Positions 33,194-45,099 of a stretch of 64,000 bases of DNA are shown one piece after another. The notes under the pieces are model-generated. The model was not told the DNA's origin, did no database searches, and worked only from the letters and a program-made list of their open reading frames with translations. Source of the DNA: Cepaea nemoralis. Lineage: Eukaryota; Mollusca; Gastropoda; Stylommatophora; Helicidae. Where the stretch lies: contig JACEFZ010027085.1 in the NCBI GenBank assembly GCA_014155875.1, positions 1-64,000 of the forward strand, given 5' to 3'. How positions within the stretch are numbered: position 1 is the first letter of the stretch; each line of letters begins with the position of its first letter. The position numbers and the translations under genes were made by a program.

Positions 33194-36100
33194 GCAGCTG
33201 TTGGGGACCATGGCGCAATGGGACAGTGGGGTCTGCCTCCTATAGCCCAGAGTTACGATCAGCACGGTGGAGACTCACATGGACGCATCAGTGTTGACCG
33301 CTTCTCCAGTTCCCGTTCCAAGGCTGGTGACAGGAAATCTCAGGCTAAAGATGAATCAGATCGCAAGCAAGAGAAAGGTTACAGTAATAGCAGTGACAAA
33401 CAACGCAGTAGTAGTACTCATGACGATCGGAAGAGTTCCCGTGGTGGTCATCCTCGTGATGATCGGGACAGTTCCTGTGATCGTCATCCTCGTGATGATC
33501 TTGCCAGTCATTCTCATAATGGAGATGGAAAGAAAAGCACTACGCAAAAAACAGATGATGACCGGGAGGCTGGCAAACTAGCAATACAAAACATTGATGC
33601 TTTGTTGCAAGATGACCAGTTGAAAAATATCCTGTTTGCTGGAATTTCAAAGGCAACAGAAAAGTTAGAGCAGTCACTGAAAACCACGGATAAGAAATTG
33701 GAAAATGATGCGTCAAGTGATGATTTAACAAACAGACATAAAGTCCAACAGTCAGTTCAGATATCGTCTGCTGTTGTGCCTCAAATGCCAAAGTCAATTC
33801 TGAAACGAAAAACTGGAGAAGAAAGAGTTGATGTTGAAAGTAAAGTCAGCACTGAAAGTCAAGTCAGCTCTGATTCCTTCAGTAAGTTAAGTGCATTAGA
33901 GAAGACTTTACATCTGCTGTGTGGCAAGGCTAATGTAGAGGATGTTGTTAGGGGGTCAGAGAAAGGCAGTCGAGGTAGTGAGAAGCCTTCTTTTAAACCT
34001 GTAAGTGCTCTTAGCCTGCTGGAGTCCTATAATGATAGTGGAGATGATAATGACCATGCTGAGAAAGACACAAAGAAGCAGACTAAGACCAAGAAAAGTG
34101 CACCAAGCACACAGCCATTCTGGTCAGCTGATGCTGTACAAACAGGGAAAGAGAAGGCAGAAGAAAGTGAATTGCCAGATATTCAGGAGCAACTGTATGA
34201 ACAGTGGAGGAAGTCAATTAATCTTTCATCCAAGGTACACCAAACCACATCCAAAGAGCAAGATGTGAATTTGCTCTCGCTACAAACAGGGCAAACTCAC
34301 AACCTTGCTTCATCTTCTCTAGCCATAAAAGCTAGTGATGAAGATCAAAAAGAACTAGGCTCAACTGTTCAGAACATCCTGCAGTCAATTGGCTTCAACT
34401 TTGATTTATCCAAGAGAATGCAAGAGTTGGCTCGTCAAAAGAAGAAGCAGCAGGATGTTCTACATACAGGGATGATTAATCAATCTGCTTCCTTTCTAGA
34501 GCAGAGTGAAGGGCTTGTGCAGGATGTTAAGTCAGCCTTATTCAGTGATAAGCAAGAAAAGGCCCAGCTTGATAGTCTGATCAAGGAGGCAAGAGCAAGC
34601 ATGCAGCAAAGATCTAGCTATGAAAGGTCTGCTAGTCCAGATGCATTAAGTGCTGAGGAACAGCGTGGTAAAAGCAGTTACGGCCGCAAAGGAAGGAATG
34701 CAGTCCCTGATGATGGCAGAAGCAGGATTGGTCTTGGATCCCATGAAATTAGACGTGATAGAGTCCTGGAGAATTTCAGTAGCCAGGACCGGGAACAAAT
34801 AAGTCCGGATATATTTAGTTCTGAGGCTCAGCGTGGTAAAAAAAGTCGCAAGGGAAAAGGTCTAGAACCTGATGATGGCAGAAGCAAGATGGGTCTTGGT
34901 CCTAGTGAAATTAGAGGTGATCAAATTCTGAAGAAATTAAATAGTCAGGACTGGGAAGATATAAGTTCAGATGAAGATGATGTGGGTGAGAGAGTGTCAC
35001 TTAAGAAAATTGAAAAAATGAAGCGGTTATCATACGAACAGCAAGCTGAAGTAAGACAACAGTCAGTTTCCAGAGAAAGAGATGCAGCTTCACCCCCACA
35101 CAGCAATCTCTTGGATGAGGCACAGAAGCAAAAACATTTGCTACGTGGTGGTCATGAAAAGTCTCTTTGGCTTTCTGAAAGATTTAGGGATGAACCAAAG
35201 GATGAATATTTGTATCGAGATGATAGTGAGACCTCAAAAGCGGCAGCACTTTTTGCGGCACTAAGTTCAAAAAGGAAAGAAGTATCCAGCAGTAGTTCCA
35301 AGTCGTTGAGGTTACCACTTCAGTCGGGGTCGGTGCATGTTGAGAATCTTCGGGTAACTTCTAGAACAGTTCTTAGTGATGATGATGAATCCTATATTGA
35401 ATCCAGGAAAGTACCAAGGAAGAGACCAGCGTCACCTCCCCTTTTTCCTGTGTCGAAAGAGCGTAGAGTTTTTAGTGAAAGGGGAAGCATTAATGATCTT
35501 CAATCTTTTCTAAGGAGGTCACTTGGGGAGAATGCTCCAGAAATTTGTCAGGCACTTGGTCTGGGTGTGGATTCATATTATAAATCACCAATGTTAAAGA
35601 ATGTGTTTGGCGGACTGAATGTCGGTGGGCTGCCAGTAGCTAAAAGACTTGAGTCATCTGTAATGAGTGACCACTTCAATAGGGACAGTGTCAGGAAATC
35701 ATCAGATAGGCAGAGACTGAGATCTCCAGACGTACGGACATCGAGGTCACCTGGGAGACATTTATCTATGTCTCCAAAGAGGCAAAATTCAAGGTCACCT
35801 GCCAGACAAATGTCTTGGTCTCCAAGCAGGAGAATGTTAAAGTTAACTGACAGACGGACGTCAAGGTCACCTGACAGACGTTTATCCATGTCACCAAAGA
35901 GGCGGAAATATGTCTCACCAGGCAGGCACACGTCTAGGTCACCAGACAGACGGAGATCTATGTCACTAGAGAGGCGTAGGTCTTTATCACCAGACAGAAG
36001 GAAATCTAGGTCACCAGACAAAAGGAGATCTAAGTCACCAGACAGAAGGAGATCTAGGTCACCAGACAAAAGGAGATCTAAGTCACCAGACAGAAGGAGA

Positions 36101-37520
36101 TCTAGGTCACCAGACAAAAGGAGATCTAAGTCACCAGACAGAAGGAGATCTAGGTCACCAGACAAAAGGAGATCTAAGTCACCAGACAGAAGGAGATCTA
36201 AGTCACCAGACAGAAGGAAATCTAGATCACCAGAAAAGAGAAGATATAGGTCACCAGACAGATGTAGGTCTAAGTCACTTGACAGGCAGAGATCTAAGTC
36301 ACCAGACAGATGGAGATCTAGGTCACCAGACAGATGGAGATCTAGGTCACCAGACAGACAGAGATCTGTGTCACTAGAGAGGCATAGATCTAGGTCACCA
36401 GACAAGAGATCTAGGTCACCAGACAGACGGAGATCTGTGTCACTAGAGAGGCATAGATCTAGGTCACCAGACAGATTTAGGTCTAGGTCACCAGACAGAT
36501 TTAGGTCTAGGTCATCAGACAGATTTAGGTCTAAGTCACCAGACAGATTTAGGTCTAGGTCACCAGACATATTTAGGTCTAGGTCACCAGACATATTTAG
36601 GTCTAGGTCACCAGACAGATTTAGGTCTAGGTCACCAGACAGATTTAGGTCTAGGTCACCAGACAGATTTAGGTCTAGGTCACCAGACAGATTTAGGTCT
36701 AGGTCACCAGACAGATTTAGGTCTAGGTCACCAGACATATTTAGGTCTAGGTCACCAGACAGATTTAGGTCTAGGTCACCAGACAGATTTAGGTCTAGGT
36801 CACCAGACAGATTTAGGTCTAGGTCACCAGACAGATTTAGGTCTAGGTCACCAGACATGAGGAGATTTAGGTCACCAGCTCGCATTAGATCTCCTCTCAG
36901 GGTCAGGCCGAGATCTCCTGACAGACATAGATCAATAACCCCCCTATTCATGCCATCACGAACTAGGCCATATGATAGACTACAACAGTTTGCAAAACAC
37001 AAATTTCCAGTCAGAGAAATGCGCACACTTCCAGTATACCAAACAACAGCATTCAGAAGACGACTGCCAGCATATAAGAAACAGAATTCCAACAGAGGCA
37101 CACAAATCAAAATGTCTCAATCAGTCAATCATGTGCCATGCCGGAAAGCGTGGGCGGTCATGACTCACCATTTCACTCGATCACTAGAGTCTAGTAGGTC
37201 TAATAAAATCAAACAACCAGCTAAGACTAATGTATCGGCAACTTCTGAAGAAGACAGGAAAGGATTGCCAGCTGCACAAAGCAAAGAACTGTCAGAAGTG
37301 CAAAAGAAAGGACTGCTGAAAGAACAACGAAAGGAGCATGTGCAAGAAACTGCGAAAGGTGCTAGATAAAGAACCTAAGAAAGGACAAGAAAAAGAACCT
37401 GAGACAGGACGAGAAGAACAGCATTATGACAATTCAAGTAAAATTGCTTTGAAAAATGATATCAAGACAGAAATACTTGGGGAATTCCCTGTTGATGAGA
37501 GCAAGACTATCTTGATAAAG
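33194..37520 (+). CDS. ZNF318-like gene, large exon (charged, Ser-rich, SR-repeat region)
   Basis: A single exon from acceptor TTTCAG (33,193) to donor AAAG|GTAAGA (37,521). Residues 1-700 are Lys/Glu/Ser-rich with coiled-coil-like stretches (KRMQELARQKKKQQ), a motif SINDLQSFLRRSLGENAPEI (near 35,490) and GLGVDSYYKSPMLKNVFGGL. About 35 SR-type octapeptides (FRSRSPDR-like) follow, as in nuclear speckle and splicing-associated proteins, then a basic Lys-rich tail ending FPVDESKTILIK. The one long open frame closes at 37,369. The C-terminal 50 residues read on in another frame, and the exon length is one base over a multiple of three, so one base appears inserted between about 37,330 and 37,370. 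Positions 37,119-37,192 are TE-derived. The ZNF318 (TZF) assignment rests on architecture shared with the following zinc-finger exons. Acts in the nucleus by inference. Confidence 0.75.
35690..36900 (+). repeat. 24-bp coding tandem repeat (SR octapeptides)
   Basis: Degenerate 24-27-bp units from about 35,690, regular 24-bp units from about 35,990 to 36,870. Block one (36,015-36,190) alternates two variants as a 48-bp higher-order unit (AGACAAAAGGAGATCTAAGT / AGACAGAAGGAGATCTAGGT). Block two (36,460-36,850) is a homogeneous AGACAGATTTAGGTCTAGGT array with a few ATATTT variants. The length is a multiple of three, so the frame survives expansion. The 510-residue antisense frame here (LDLNLSGD repeats) is a by-product. 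Confidence 0.95.
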
Positions 37521-37939
37521 GTAAGACAATGCTTTTCAAAGCGTAGTTATTTGTCATGGCTTTTAACTTTTTTAATTGTCCAGCCTTTGTTGTAGCATGT
37601 AAAAAAATGTAGATGATGCACAAGAATTGTGTTTTTGTTCTATGAATCTTTGTTGTTAATCCACAATTATATCTCTTTCGCTCTTCTTCTATTTATGTCC
37701 CTCGGGAGTATTGACCCTCAAGTATTTTATGTCAAGCCCTTTTATTCTTACCTGTTTCCTTATATTTCTTTTACATCTTCCTCTTTTGTGTTGTAGGTTC
37801 CAGAGAAAGAACTTCCCAGTTATATTAACCTTTTGTCTCAATATGTATCTTATCTAGTCAGTGTGTTTTCTTCTTTTCTTGATTCACGTTAACTTGTCCA
37901 CTTCTCACATGCACCACTTTGATGCTACTGTGCCATTTG

Positions 37940-38135
37940 AGTCCCGCTATGAAGCCTTATTTTGGCTAGTGTGAGAAGCAGTCATCACTGTGCCAAATGA
38001 AGAATATCAAATAACAACCTCCAGCATGAGAATGGTGGTAGAGGCTGCCACTGAGATACTGATGTGGCTTTCCAACACTTCGGTTACAAAGGCAGTTATT
38101 GTCTCTGACTCCCAGTCAGTGCTTCAGAAAGTTAC
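37940..38135 (+). pseudogene. RNase H fragment of a non-LTR element (intronic)
   Basis: The plus-strand frame reads ITTSSMRMVVEAATEILMWL and then AVIVSDSQSVLQKV, matching the Glu and second Asp segments of retroelement RNase H. Only this fragment is present. It lies in the first visible intron of the ZNF318-like gene. Confidence 0.7.
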
Positions 38136-38839
38136 GAGAGCATAGCTATGGCTTCCATTTGAGCAGGATGCTTTTACTTCCATTTTTACAGTGTCAGTCT
38201 GGGTGGCCAGGTCAATGAAGGAAAATCACCAAGTGGGAGATTTGGGCGTATGATCACCAGGCAGGCTGTAGGCGTGGTAGCCACTGCGCTGCGGCAATTA
38301 CATAAAATTTGGTGCTGAATGAAAACTATCATAACACTCTTCTGTGATAGGCTGCTCTCTTCAGTTTCCTCTTTCTGTCCATCTCGACAGTTCGTTGCAG
38401 GATGTTGGCTGACCGGCTATGAAGCTCTAAAGCTGTGTCTCCTGTGCATCTCACACACATTGATAACTATTCCCGAACTAGTCAGTGCTCTCTCATTTTA
38501 CTGGTAGCTTTTTTGATTATAATTCTGTTGAGGTCATTACTACACATAGATATTTCATTATATTATTGTGTGTGTGTTCCTGTCATTCCTAGGCTTATAA
38601 ATTGATCAAGGGAATTCAAAGATGGCCAGAAGACAAAGAATCTCTGATTGCGCCATTCTAATGTAGATTTTCTTTCATTCATGATTGGTTCTCTGTGTTC
38701 TAACACCCACGAAGATATGACTACCTTACTGTGCTTACTCTAGGTGAATTAACGTGGTGGTTTCCTCTTGACTTCAAAGTCCACATAAGAAATTTACATG
38801 CTATGAATATTCCATAAGACAGCTATAAACATGAGATAA

Positions 38840-39350
38840 ATGCCAGTTCTAAGGACACTACTTTCTGAACTTGGCAGTCAGCGTAAGGTCACCATACAGT
38901 GGATACCATCCCACTGTGGAGTCCCCGGAAACAACAGAGCTGATCTATTGGCTAAGGAAGGAGCAAAAGAAAAACAATCTGATGTGCCCATTACATACCA
39001 CCAAAAGAAAAGAAAAATCAAATCAGTCAGAAGGCCACCAAACCTTACTCAAGACGACTACCACATTATGGACAGAACAGAACACAATAGATTACGCAAC
39101 CACATGTATACAAAATTCAAGATTGGTGACTCAGCCATGTGCACATGTGGTTTGGCGTCACAGACAGCAGAGCACATACTCCACGATTGCCCAGACTACA
39201 ACATATCCAGGTGAACCTTCTGGCCTAGAGAGACAACAGTGGAAGATAAACTCTATGGACTGCTGAGTGAACTAAAAAAGACTGTTAGATTCATACAAGA
39301 GACAACATTGCAGTTATAAACATATTTCAGGCGAACAAAAGAAGAAGAAA
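38840..39350 (+). pseudogene. RNase H C-terminus and tail of a non-LTR element (intronic)
   Basis: 124 open residues with IQWIPSHCGVPGNNRADLLA (catalytic His and Asp segment of RNase H), then the Cys-rich C-terminal motif CTCGLASQTAEHILHDCP. Downstream sequence continues to a 3' tail with GAAGAAGAAATG. The element is 5'-truncated near 38,830. It is a different family from the RNase H elements at 18.9, 48.2 and 50 kb. Confidence 0.85.
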
Positions 39351-39571
39351 TGCAGAAATATGAACAGGTTTTATTCTGCGTATAGTGACAGATGAGATGA
39401 GATGAGTGACAGCTTTGTGTATGGAGATACACCTCTTGATACCCTTTCTTGATTGAGGCTGCCAGAGTGAGGAATTGAGAATAGATTTGGTTGCAGTGAT
39501 TGCAGCAAGAATGGCTCCGATGTCTAGCTAAGGAAATTCAGATGCAGACCTGGTGGACTGAGGCCATCGTA

Positions 39572-40340
39572 CGAGGGCAAGTCAATAAGTAAGTTACACA
39601 GTTCTGTGGGATGGCAGGTAAATGTAGTTGGTGTTTTCTACAGGTGTTATTAGGTGACAGCAACATCAAACTCTATATTCCCATTCGTCAGATGGCACCA
39701 GGTGTCTCATGCACATGCGCAGCGCATAAACAAAATGGTGACTGTACTTACAGAGTGTATAACCAAAGAGCAACATGCTGTTGTGCGTTTTTTGTGGGCA
39801 AAAGGACTGCCTGCAAAGGACATTCATAAGGAAATGCTTCCTGTGTATGCTGACAAATGTTTGTCCCGTAAGGAGGTGCATAGCTGGGTAGAAACATTTT
39901 ATCAAGGACACTCTAAAATTGTTGATGAAATCTGATCTGGTCGTCGTTTTGAGATTGCAACAGAAGCATCCATGTAGCGGGTGGAGGAGATGATTAGAGG
40001 CGACAGGCGAGTAACGATAGACTCTGTAGCATCTGCAATAGCGTGCTCACATGGTTCAGCATACAGCATGATGCATACCCACCTTGGCGGGAGATAGTTC
40101 ACGAATGACACCGAAGTTGAATGTGAAGTGAAAACGTGGTTTAGAAAACAGAGCTTGCAGTTCTATGCAGCCGGTTTTGGAGGACTGATAAAACGATGGG
40201 ATAAGTGCATCAGTGTTGGTGGAAATTATGTTGAGAAATAAAGGGACAATGTATGTATAAAAATAAACTGGTTTCAAGTTGTTATCAAATTTAATTATTT
40301 TTCTACAGCCTTCGTGACTTACTTATTGACTTATATACTT
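39572..40340 (+). mobile_element. mariner deletion derivative, copy 1 (intronic)
   Basis: Starts after TA (39,570-39,571) with CGAGGGCAAGTCAATAAGT, and ends near 40,340 with the inverted GTGACTTACTTATTGACTT. It encodes the N-terminal helix-turn-helix region (VVRFLWAKGLPAKDIHKEML, SRKEVHSWVE) with stops (near 39,933 and 39,976), then jumps directly to the C-terminus (FYAAGFGGLIKRWDKCI). The catalytic core is deleted, so it is non-autonomous. Sister copy at 54,453-55,393. Confidence 0.9.
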
Positions 40341-40375
40341 ACGTATTGACTTACTTATTCCCACATGTGCGCGCA

Positions 40376-40565
40376 AGGGGAAGTCAATAAGTAAGTCAAA
40401 CTGGGTGTAGAAAAAAAACGCAAAAACATTTTACACTAAAAAACTATGACAGTGGGTTGCACAGGAATGAAAAGAAGACGTGTAGAAAATTTCATCTCAA
40501 TCGGATGGACCGTTCGCGAATGCAGCCTATACATCCCCACATACCCCACCCACACACATACATTC
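40376..40565. mobile_element. Fragment of a second mariner-type element
   Basis: Begins CAAGGGGAAGTCAATAAGT, the same terminal sequence as the mariner copies, but then diverges (AAACTGGGTGTAGAAAAAAA). No opposite terminus is seen. A TA microsatellite follows at 40,569-40,590. Confidence 0.6.
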
Positions 40566-40652
40566 TGTTTATATATATATATATATATATTCTTCTTCTT
40601 CTTCAGCGTTCCGAGCCATTGAGGTTCTTTGCTGCAAATACAATCCGTCTCC

Positions 40653-41515
40653 AGTAGAAGAGAGGTCATGAATATTTAATTATGAATAATTAACACTTTA
40701 GCATAGTAGAAGAGAGGTCATGAATATTTAATTATGAATAATTAACACTTTAGCATAGTAGAAGAGAGGTCATGAATATTTAATTATGAATAATTAACAC
40801 TTTAGCATAGTAGAAGAGAGGTCATGAATATTTAATTATGATAAATTAACACTTTAGCATAGCAGAAGAGAGGTCATGAATATTTAATTATGATAAATTA
40901 ACACTTTAGCATAGCAGAAGAGAGGTCATGAATATTTAATTATGATAAATTAACACTTTAGCATAGTAGAAGAGAGGTCATGAATATTTAATTATGAATA
41001 AATTAACACTTTAGCATAGTAGAAGAGAGGTCATGAATATTTAATTATGAATAATTAACACTTTAGCATAGTAGAAGAGAGGTCATGAATATTTAATTAT
41101 TGATAAATTAACACTTTAGCATAGCAGAAGAGAGGTCATGAATATTTAATTATGATAAATTAACACTTTAGCATAGCAGAAGAGAGGTCATGAATATTTA
41201 ATTATGATAAATTAACACTTTAGCATAGCAGAAGAGAGGTCATGAATATTTAATTATGATAAATTAACACTTTAGCATAGCAGAAGAGAGGTCATGAATA
41301 TTTAATTATGAATAATTAACACTTTAGCATAGCAGAAGAGAGGTCATGAATATTTAATTATGAATAATTAACACTTTAGCATAGTAGAAGAGAGGTCATG
41401 AATATTTAATTATGATAAATTAACACTTTAGCAAAGTAGAAGAGAGGTCATGAATATTTAATTATGAATAATTAACACTTTAGCATAGTAGAAGAGAGGT
41501 CATGAATATTTAACT
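40653..41515. repeat. 52-bp satellite array, about 16.5 copies
   Basis: Unit AGTAGAAGAGAGGTCATGAA plus TATTTAATTATGAATAATTA plus ACACTTTAGCAT. Variants: AGTAG/AGCAG and ATGAATAAT/ATGATAAAT, in runs that suggest local duplication of blocks. It lies in the ZNF318-like intron. Confidence 0.97.
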
Positions 41516-42818
41516 GAGTGCCAAACAAAACATGGGTTTTGCCCAAGCAGAAATTGATGGCAGAAAATGGGAAGTAGGGGTATGCCACAATATTGATCTA
41601 AACATTGTTAAAATGGTAGTAAATATATTGTATTATATATCAAATTAAAGGACATTGCACAAGGAACACATTGGTATTGCTACTGTTGCTAAAAGTTAGA
41701 AATATAATAATAATATTAGCAGATGTTGTAAAAAAATAAATTGATTGACAGAGGTGACAAGTACGTGAAATTTCCACTTACCAAGGCGCTACTGATCCGA
41801 CGGTGTTTAAAATCCAATGAAACTTACTGAATTATGATAACTACACACTTTGTTACACAAAAATCACTAGAACGGCTCCATAACACCAATAAATTACAAT
41901 AAAAACATCCTATTTTGAAGCGCATCATTGTCACATAAAATGGAAAATGTCGGAAAATCACGAGACACGTTTTGACCGTTTTCTGCCGATAAACACAAAA
42001 TGTACGCTATTTTTTAGGTTAGTTATAATTATTATTCTTTAATTTAATTATTTAAAATACTTCTTAAATACTTTGTGATAGGCAAAGCAAACTTTAGGGG
42101 CACAAGTGTGGCCGATCAGCTAATTCGACATGATGACAAACCTTCACGGTTAGCGGCTAAGAGTTAGTTTGTTTTGTTTACATTCATAAATAATACATTT
42201 GAACGGAAAAAAACACATTTAACGTGTGCTATCAGTTTATAATCGTTCACCAATTTCCTTTAAATAAGAATAACTACAATCTAACATTGTTTAAAACTTT
42301 TATCTGATGTAAATGAGGCCGAAAATCAAGGACCCATGCAATTCCTAAAACCGCGAGTAACTACAGCTTTTTAAACACAACTTTTAAACACATCCACAAG
42401 ATTTAGTCACCAAATGTCGATGACTCGTGGCCTGTGTGTAAATGAAAAACCTTCTTTCGGCGTAAAAATTCGTTTCAGGGTATTAAAATTGAGCAAGGGA
42501 TCGCAAACGAAAGAAACAGACTGCATAAATCTTGGCAATATATTAACGAAGGGACAAAACAGTTGAGACTGTTCGGCAATCGGTTGGCGGTCGGCAGCGA
42601 ATCAGTTAATGATGAATAAATTGGCTGAGTAATGATATAGTTAACGTTAAAATGCAGAATGTAAAATCAACCCTGAATTAATTTTCTTGACTGTTTTAAA
42701 TTACGTAGCTTGCCGTTGCTTTCCGAACAAGAGCTGAGCTTTTTAAATCCAAATGAGCCGGGTGTGGTTACATAGTCAATATTTATTTACGGAATCACAT
42801 CTAATATTTATGTTTCAG
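41516..42818 (+). other. Intron sequence, no feature recognised
   Basis: AT-rich. No TE domain, array or conserved open frame seen. It ends in the acceptor ATTTATGTTTCAG at 42,818. Confidence 0.5.
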
Positions 42819-42983
42819 AGACAAGATCCTCAAGTGCCAAGTGCGTCTCGCTCTCTACCAAACCAGGAGAAAGTGTACTATGAATACTACGACAGTGGCA
42901 GTAATTTTTGCCAGCATTGCTCAATCCACTTCAGTAGCCTGGAGCAGTTGCTAGAGCACAACCACACGGAGAAGCACCTCTCT
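42819..42983 (+). CDS. ZNF318-like gene, exon with first matrin-type zinc finger
   Basis: 165 bp, phase 0 at both ends, between acceptor TTTCAG and donor TCT|GTGAGT. It encodes RQDPQVPSASRSLPNQEKVY and then a finger: YDSGSNFCQHCSIHFSSLEQ, LLEHNHTEKHLS, with Cys-x2-Cys and His pairs spaced as in matrin-type (U1-C-like) C2H2 fingers. These fingers bind RNA or mediate nuclear protein contacts. It joins in frame to the second reading frame at the end of the previous exon. The size, phase and order (SR region, then finger) match the ZNF318 layout as I know it; not verified by alignment. Confidence 0.8.
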
Positions 42984-43242
42984 GTGAGTCTGTGTCTTTG
43001 ACTGTTGAACATATCTGCAGATTGTGCCTTTTGTTTCTATCTTTAATTTCTTCTTAAGTCCAGTATACGGAAGATTTGACAGAACTGTATTTTTGAGTTT
43101 TTAAAAAATAGACATTTATATGCTACAGAAAAGTTTGTAAAATGCATTGGATCAAGAAGACAACAATACTAAAGCCGCACAAGATGTGAACATTGCAGGA
43201 AACTGGCTCGTTAGCTGCATAATGTCTGGAAGGCTGAAATAG

Positions 43243-43322
43243 TTTGGTCACAGTGGTTTAGAAAGTCACACTGGTTTAGAAAGTCACACTGGTTTAGAAA
43301 GTCACACTGGTTTAGAAAGAAC
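43243..43322. repeat. 18-bp tandem repeat, about 4 copies
   Basis: Unit GGTTTAGAAAGTCACACT repeated head to tail within the intron. Confidence 0.9.
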
Positions 43323-43604
43323 ACTAATGGAAAGTCAGGTTCCTGGAAGAGCTGAGGCAAGGACATGCAATACACCTTGGGCCAACAAAATGCAGGAGGC
43401 AGGGAAATTGGCAAAGCACTGAGTCTTTCCAGCGGGCTGTGATGAGAGTAACCTGCTATACCAGAATTGTTACGTGGTGTTTAGTTTAGTTGCAAATGGC
43501 ATAATTTGTTAACAGCCACAAGTCGCTGACATTACCAAGCTTCATTCAGTTGCATACACAATAAAAAGTATAAACTGGTAGTGCATAATAACCCATAAGC
43601 TGTA

Positions 43605-43685
43605 GATAAATAACTAACCATAAACTCTAGATACATAATTAACCATAAACTCTAAATACATAATTAACCATAAAATCTAGATACG
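43605..43685. repeat. 25-bp tandem repeat, about 3 copies
   Basis: Unit AACCATAAACTCTAGATACA followed by TAATT. It directly abuts the probable solo LTR at 43,686. Confidence 0.85.
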
Positions 43686-44316
43686 TGTCTCGAAGTTCCT
43701 GTCCTCTAAATCCAACGGGACCGTACACTCAAAGCAACTCAAATTGAACTCGTCAAGAACAGATCAGAACAACAAAACATGTTCTATCTTACGTGAACCA
43801 ACCGGATCATGAACATATGGCAGACTCAAGTCGAGCAAACGATTTTCAGACGTACGTTTATTCCGCCGCAGGACAAAGGATATAACTCTTGTAGAAACGT
43901 GAGCTGATCCCTATACGCAGAATCGGCGCTCACTTAAATAACATCTACCTACGAGCTCTAAGTCCAGCTCGCTGCCCTTGGGTCCTAATTATCCAAATCC
44001 TCAGTTCAACTGATTAAATAAAAGTCTAGGTATCCACACCCGGTCTTTCTACTGTTATGTTGTCTTTAACACATTCCTCTCTGACTCCCAGCTGCTTCAT
44101 CACGAAATTACCGCCTCCAGGTGTCACCTTCACACGGAGCCTTTTATAAACACATCCTTTCGAATCTACGAATTCTCAGCGTCCCCCGTTGCCGTCCAAT
44201 GACGTTGTTTTCCTTTCCTTGGTTTCTCATATTTGTCGTCCAGTTTTGTGACTGTCTGGGAAAATCCAGTAAGGTCTCTTCTTTATACTTGGTGGCGCGT
44301 GTTCCGTTATGTGGCA
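43686..44316 (-). mobile_element. Probable solo LTR, copy 1 (intronic)
   Basis: 631 bp bounded by TG...CA (TGTCTCGAAG ... TATGTGGCA), flanked by ATACG and ATACA, an imperfect 5-bp target duplication. It resembles 56,183-56,793 along its length, for example around CCGTTGCCGTCCAATGACGTTG and the TCGGCGCTCAC box. A TATAAAAG on the minus strand at about 44,147-44,155 suggests minus orientation. No internal region is attached. Confidence 0.7.
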
Positions 44317-44717
44317 ATACATAATAACATATTTGGTAAATGTGAAAATGAGGGGATAATAAAAAGTACATCTGCAGTTGTGACTATATCCCTGGCTGAA
44401 AAATGTTCAATATCACGTTTGTAATGTGCTTACTATTATCAAATTAAAGGTCATGGTCAAATGAGATGAACACCTATTGTGCTTTGAAATGAGGCAAGAG
44501 AGGGCGGCTTGAAACAGAGCTGCTTATTTCACCTCATAAACTGGAGATCTACAATCTGGCAAGCCACACACTGATGACAGTATCTGACTTGCGAGTAAAT
44601 TAGCAAATCAAATATTGCATATCCTTTGCAGGACATGACAATCAACCCCATATTGATTTTCTAGACATTGCCGTTTTCATTTTGCAACATTCAAGAAAGA
44701 GCATTTGTATATTTCAG

Positions 44718-44808
44718 ATGATTGAAATGCACAAGAAGCCGTGGAAGAGCGCAGAAGAGAAGCAACCGAAGTGCAAAGTGGGGTTGTCTCAGAGCCGACA
44801 GATCAAAG
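44718..44808 (+). CDS. ZNF318-like gene, small linker exon
   Basis: 91 bp between acceptor ATATTTCAG and donor AAAG|GTAGAG. In phase 0 it reads MIEMHKKPWKSAEEKQPKCK and VGLSQSRQIK plus one base. The HKKPW stretch continues naturally from the His pair of the preceding finger, as in linkers between matrin-type fingers. The donor is weaker than the others. The one-base overhang does not fit the first frame of the next exon found at 53,922. Confidence 0.65.
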
Positions 44809-45099
44809 GTAGAGAATCGTTGCATAGCTACCTCTAGTTGGCAGAGTTCTAAAGTAAGGTATCCTTTATGGAAGCCCTCAATTACATCAGCGAGTGTCTG
44901 AGCTTCCATTCTGGCTGTAAGACAGCCCACTGTTGGGGATCTCTTCAGGATTTGGGATTAATGTTTGTATTCTTATAGTGAATGTACATTGTGTCTGAAT
45001 GTCAAAGGAATAAATTGTCCAGTCTTTGAAAACAGCTGATGAATTTGCATGCCTAAGATGCACCGGTATGGTGTTGTTGGATTATATGCACCTAATTTG

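Noticed and set aside
35578..37110. 510-residue open frame on the minus strand opposite the SR-repeat exon
   Set aside because: It is built of LDLNLSGD-type repeats that are the antisense of the 24-bp coding array, whose antisense happens to lack stops. The sense strand has splice borders and family resemblance.
40569..40590. (TA)n near a mariner terminus considered as target-site evidence
   Set aside because: A simple TA microsatellite cannot show a TA duplication, and no matching terminus ends there.
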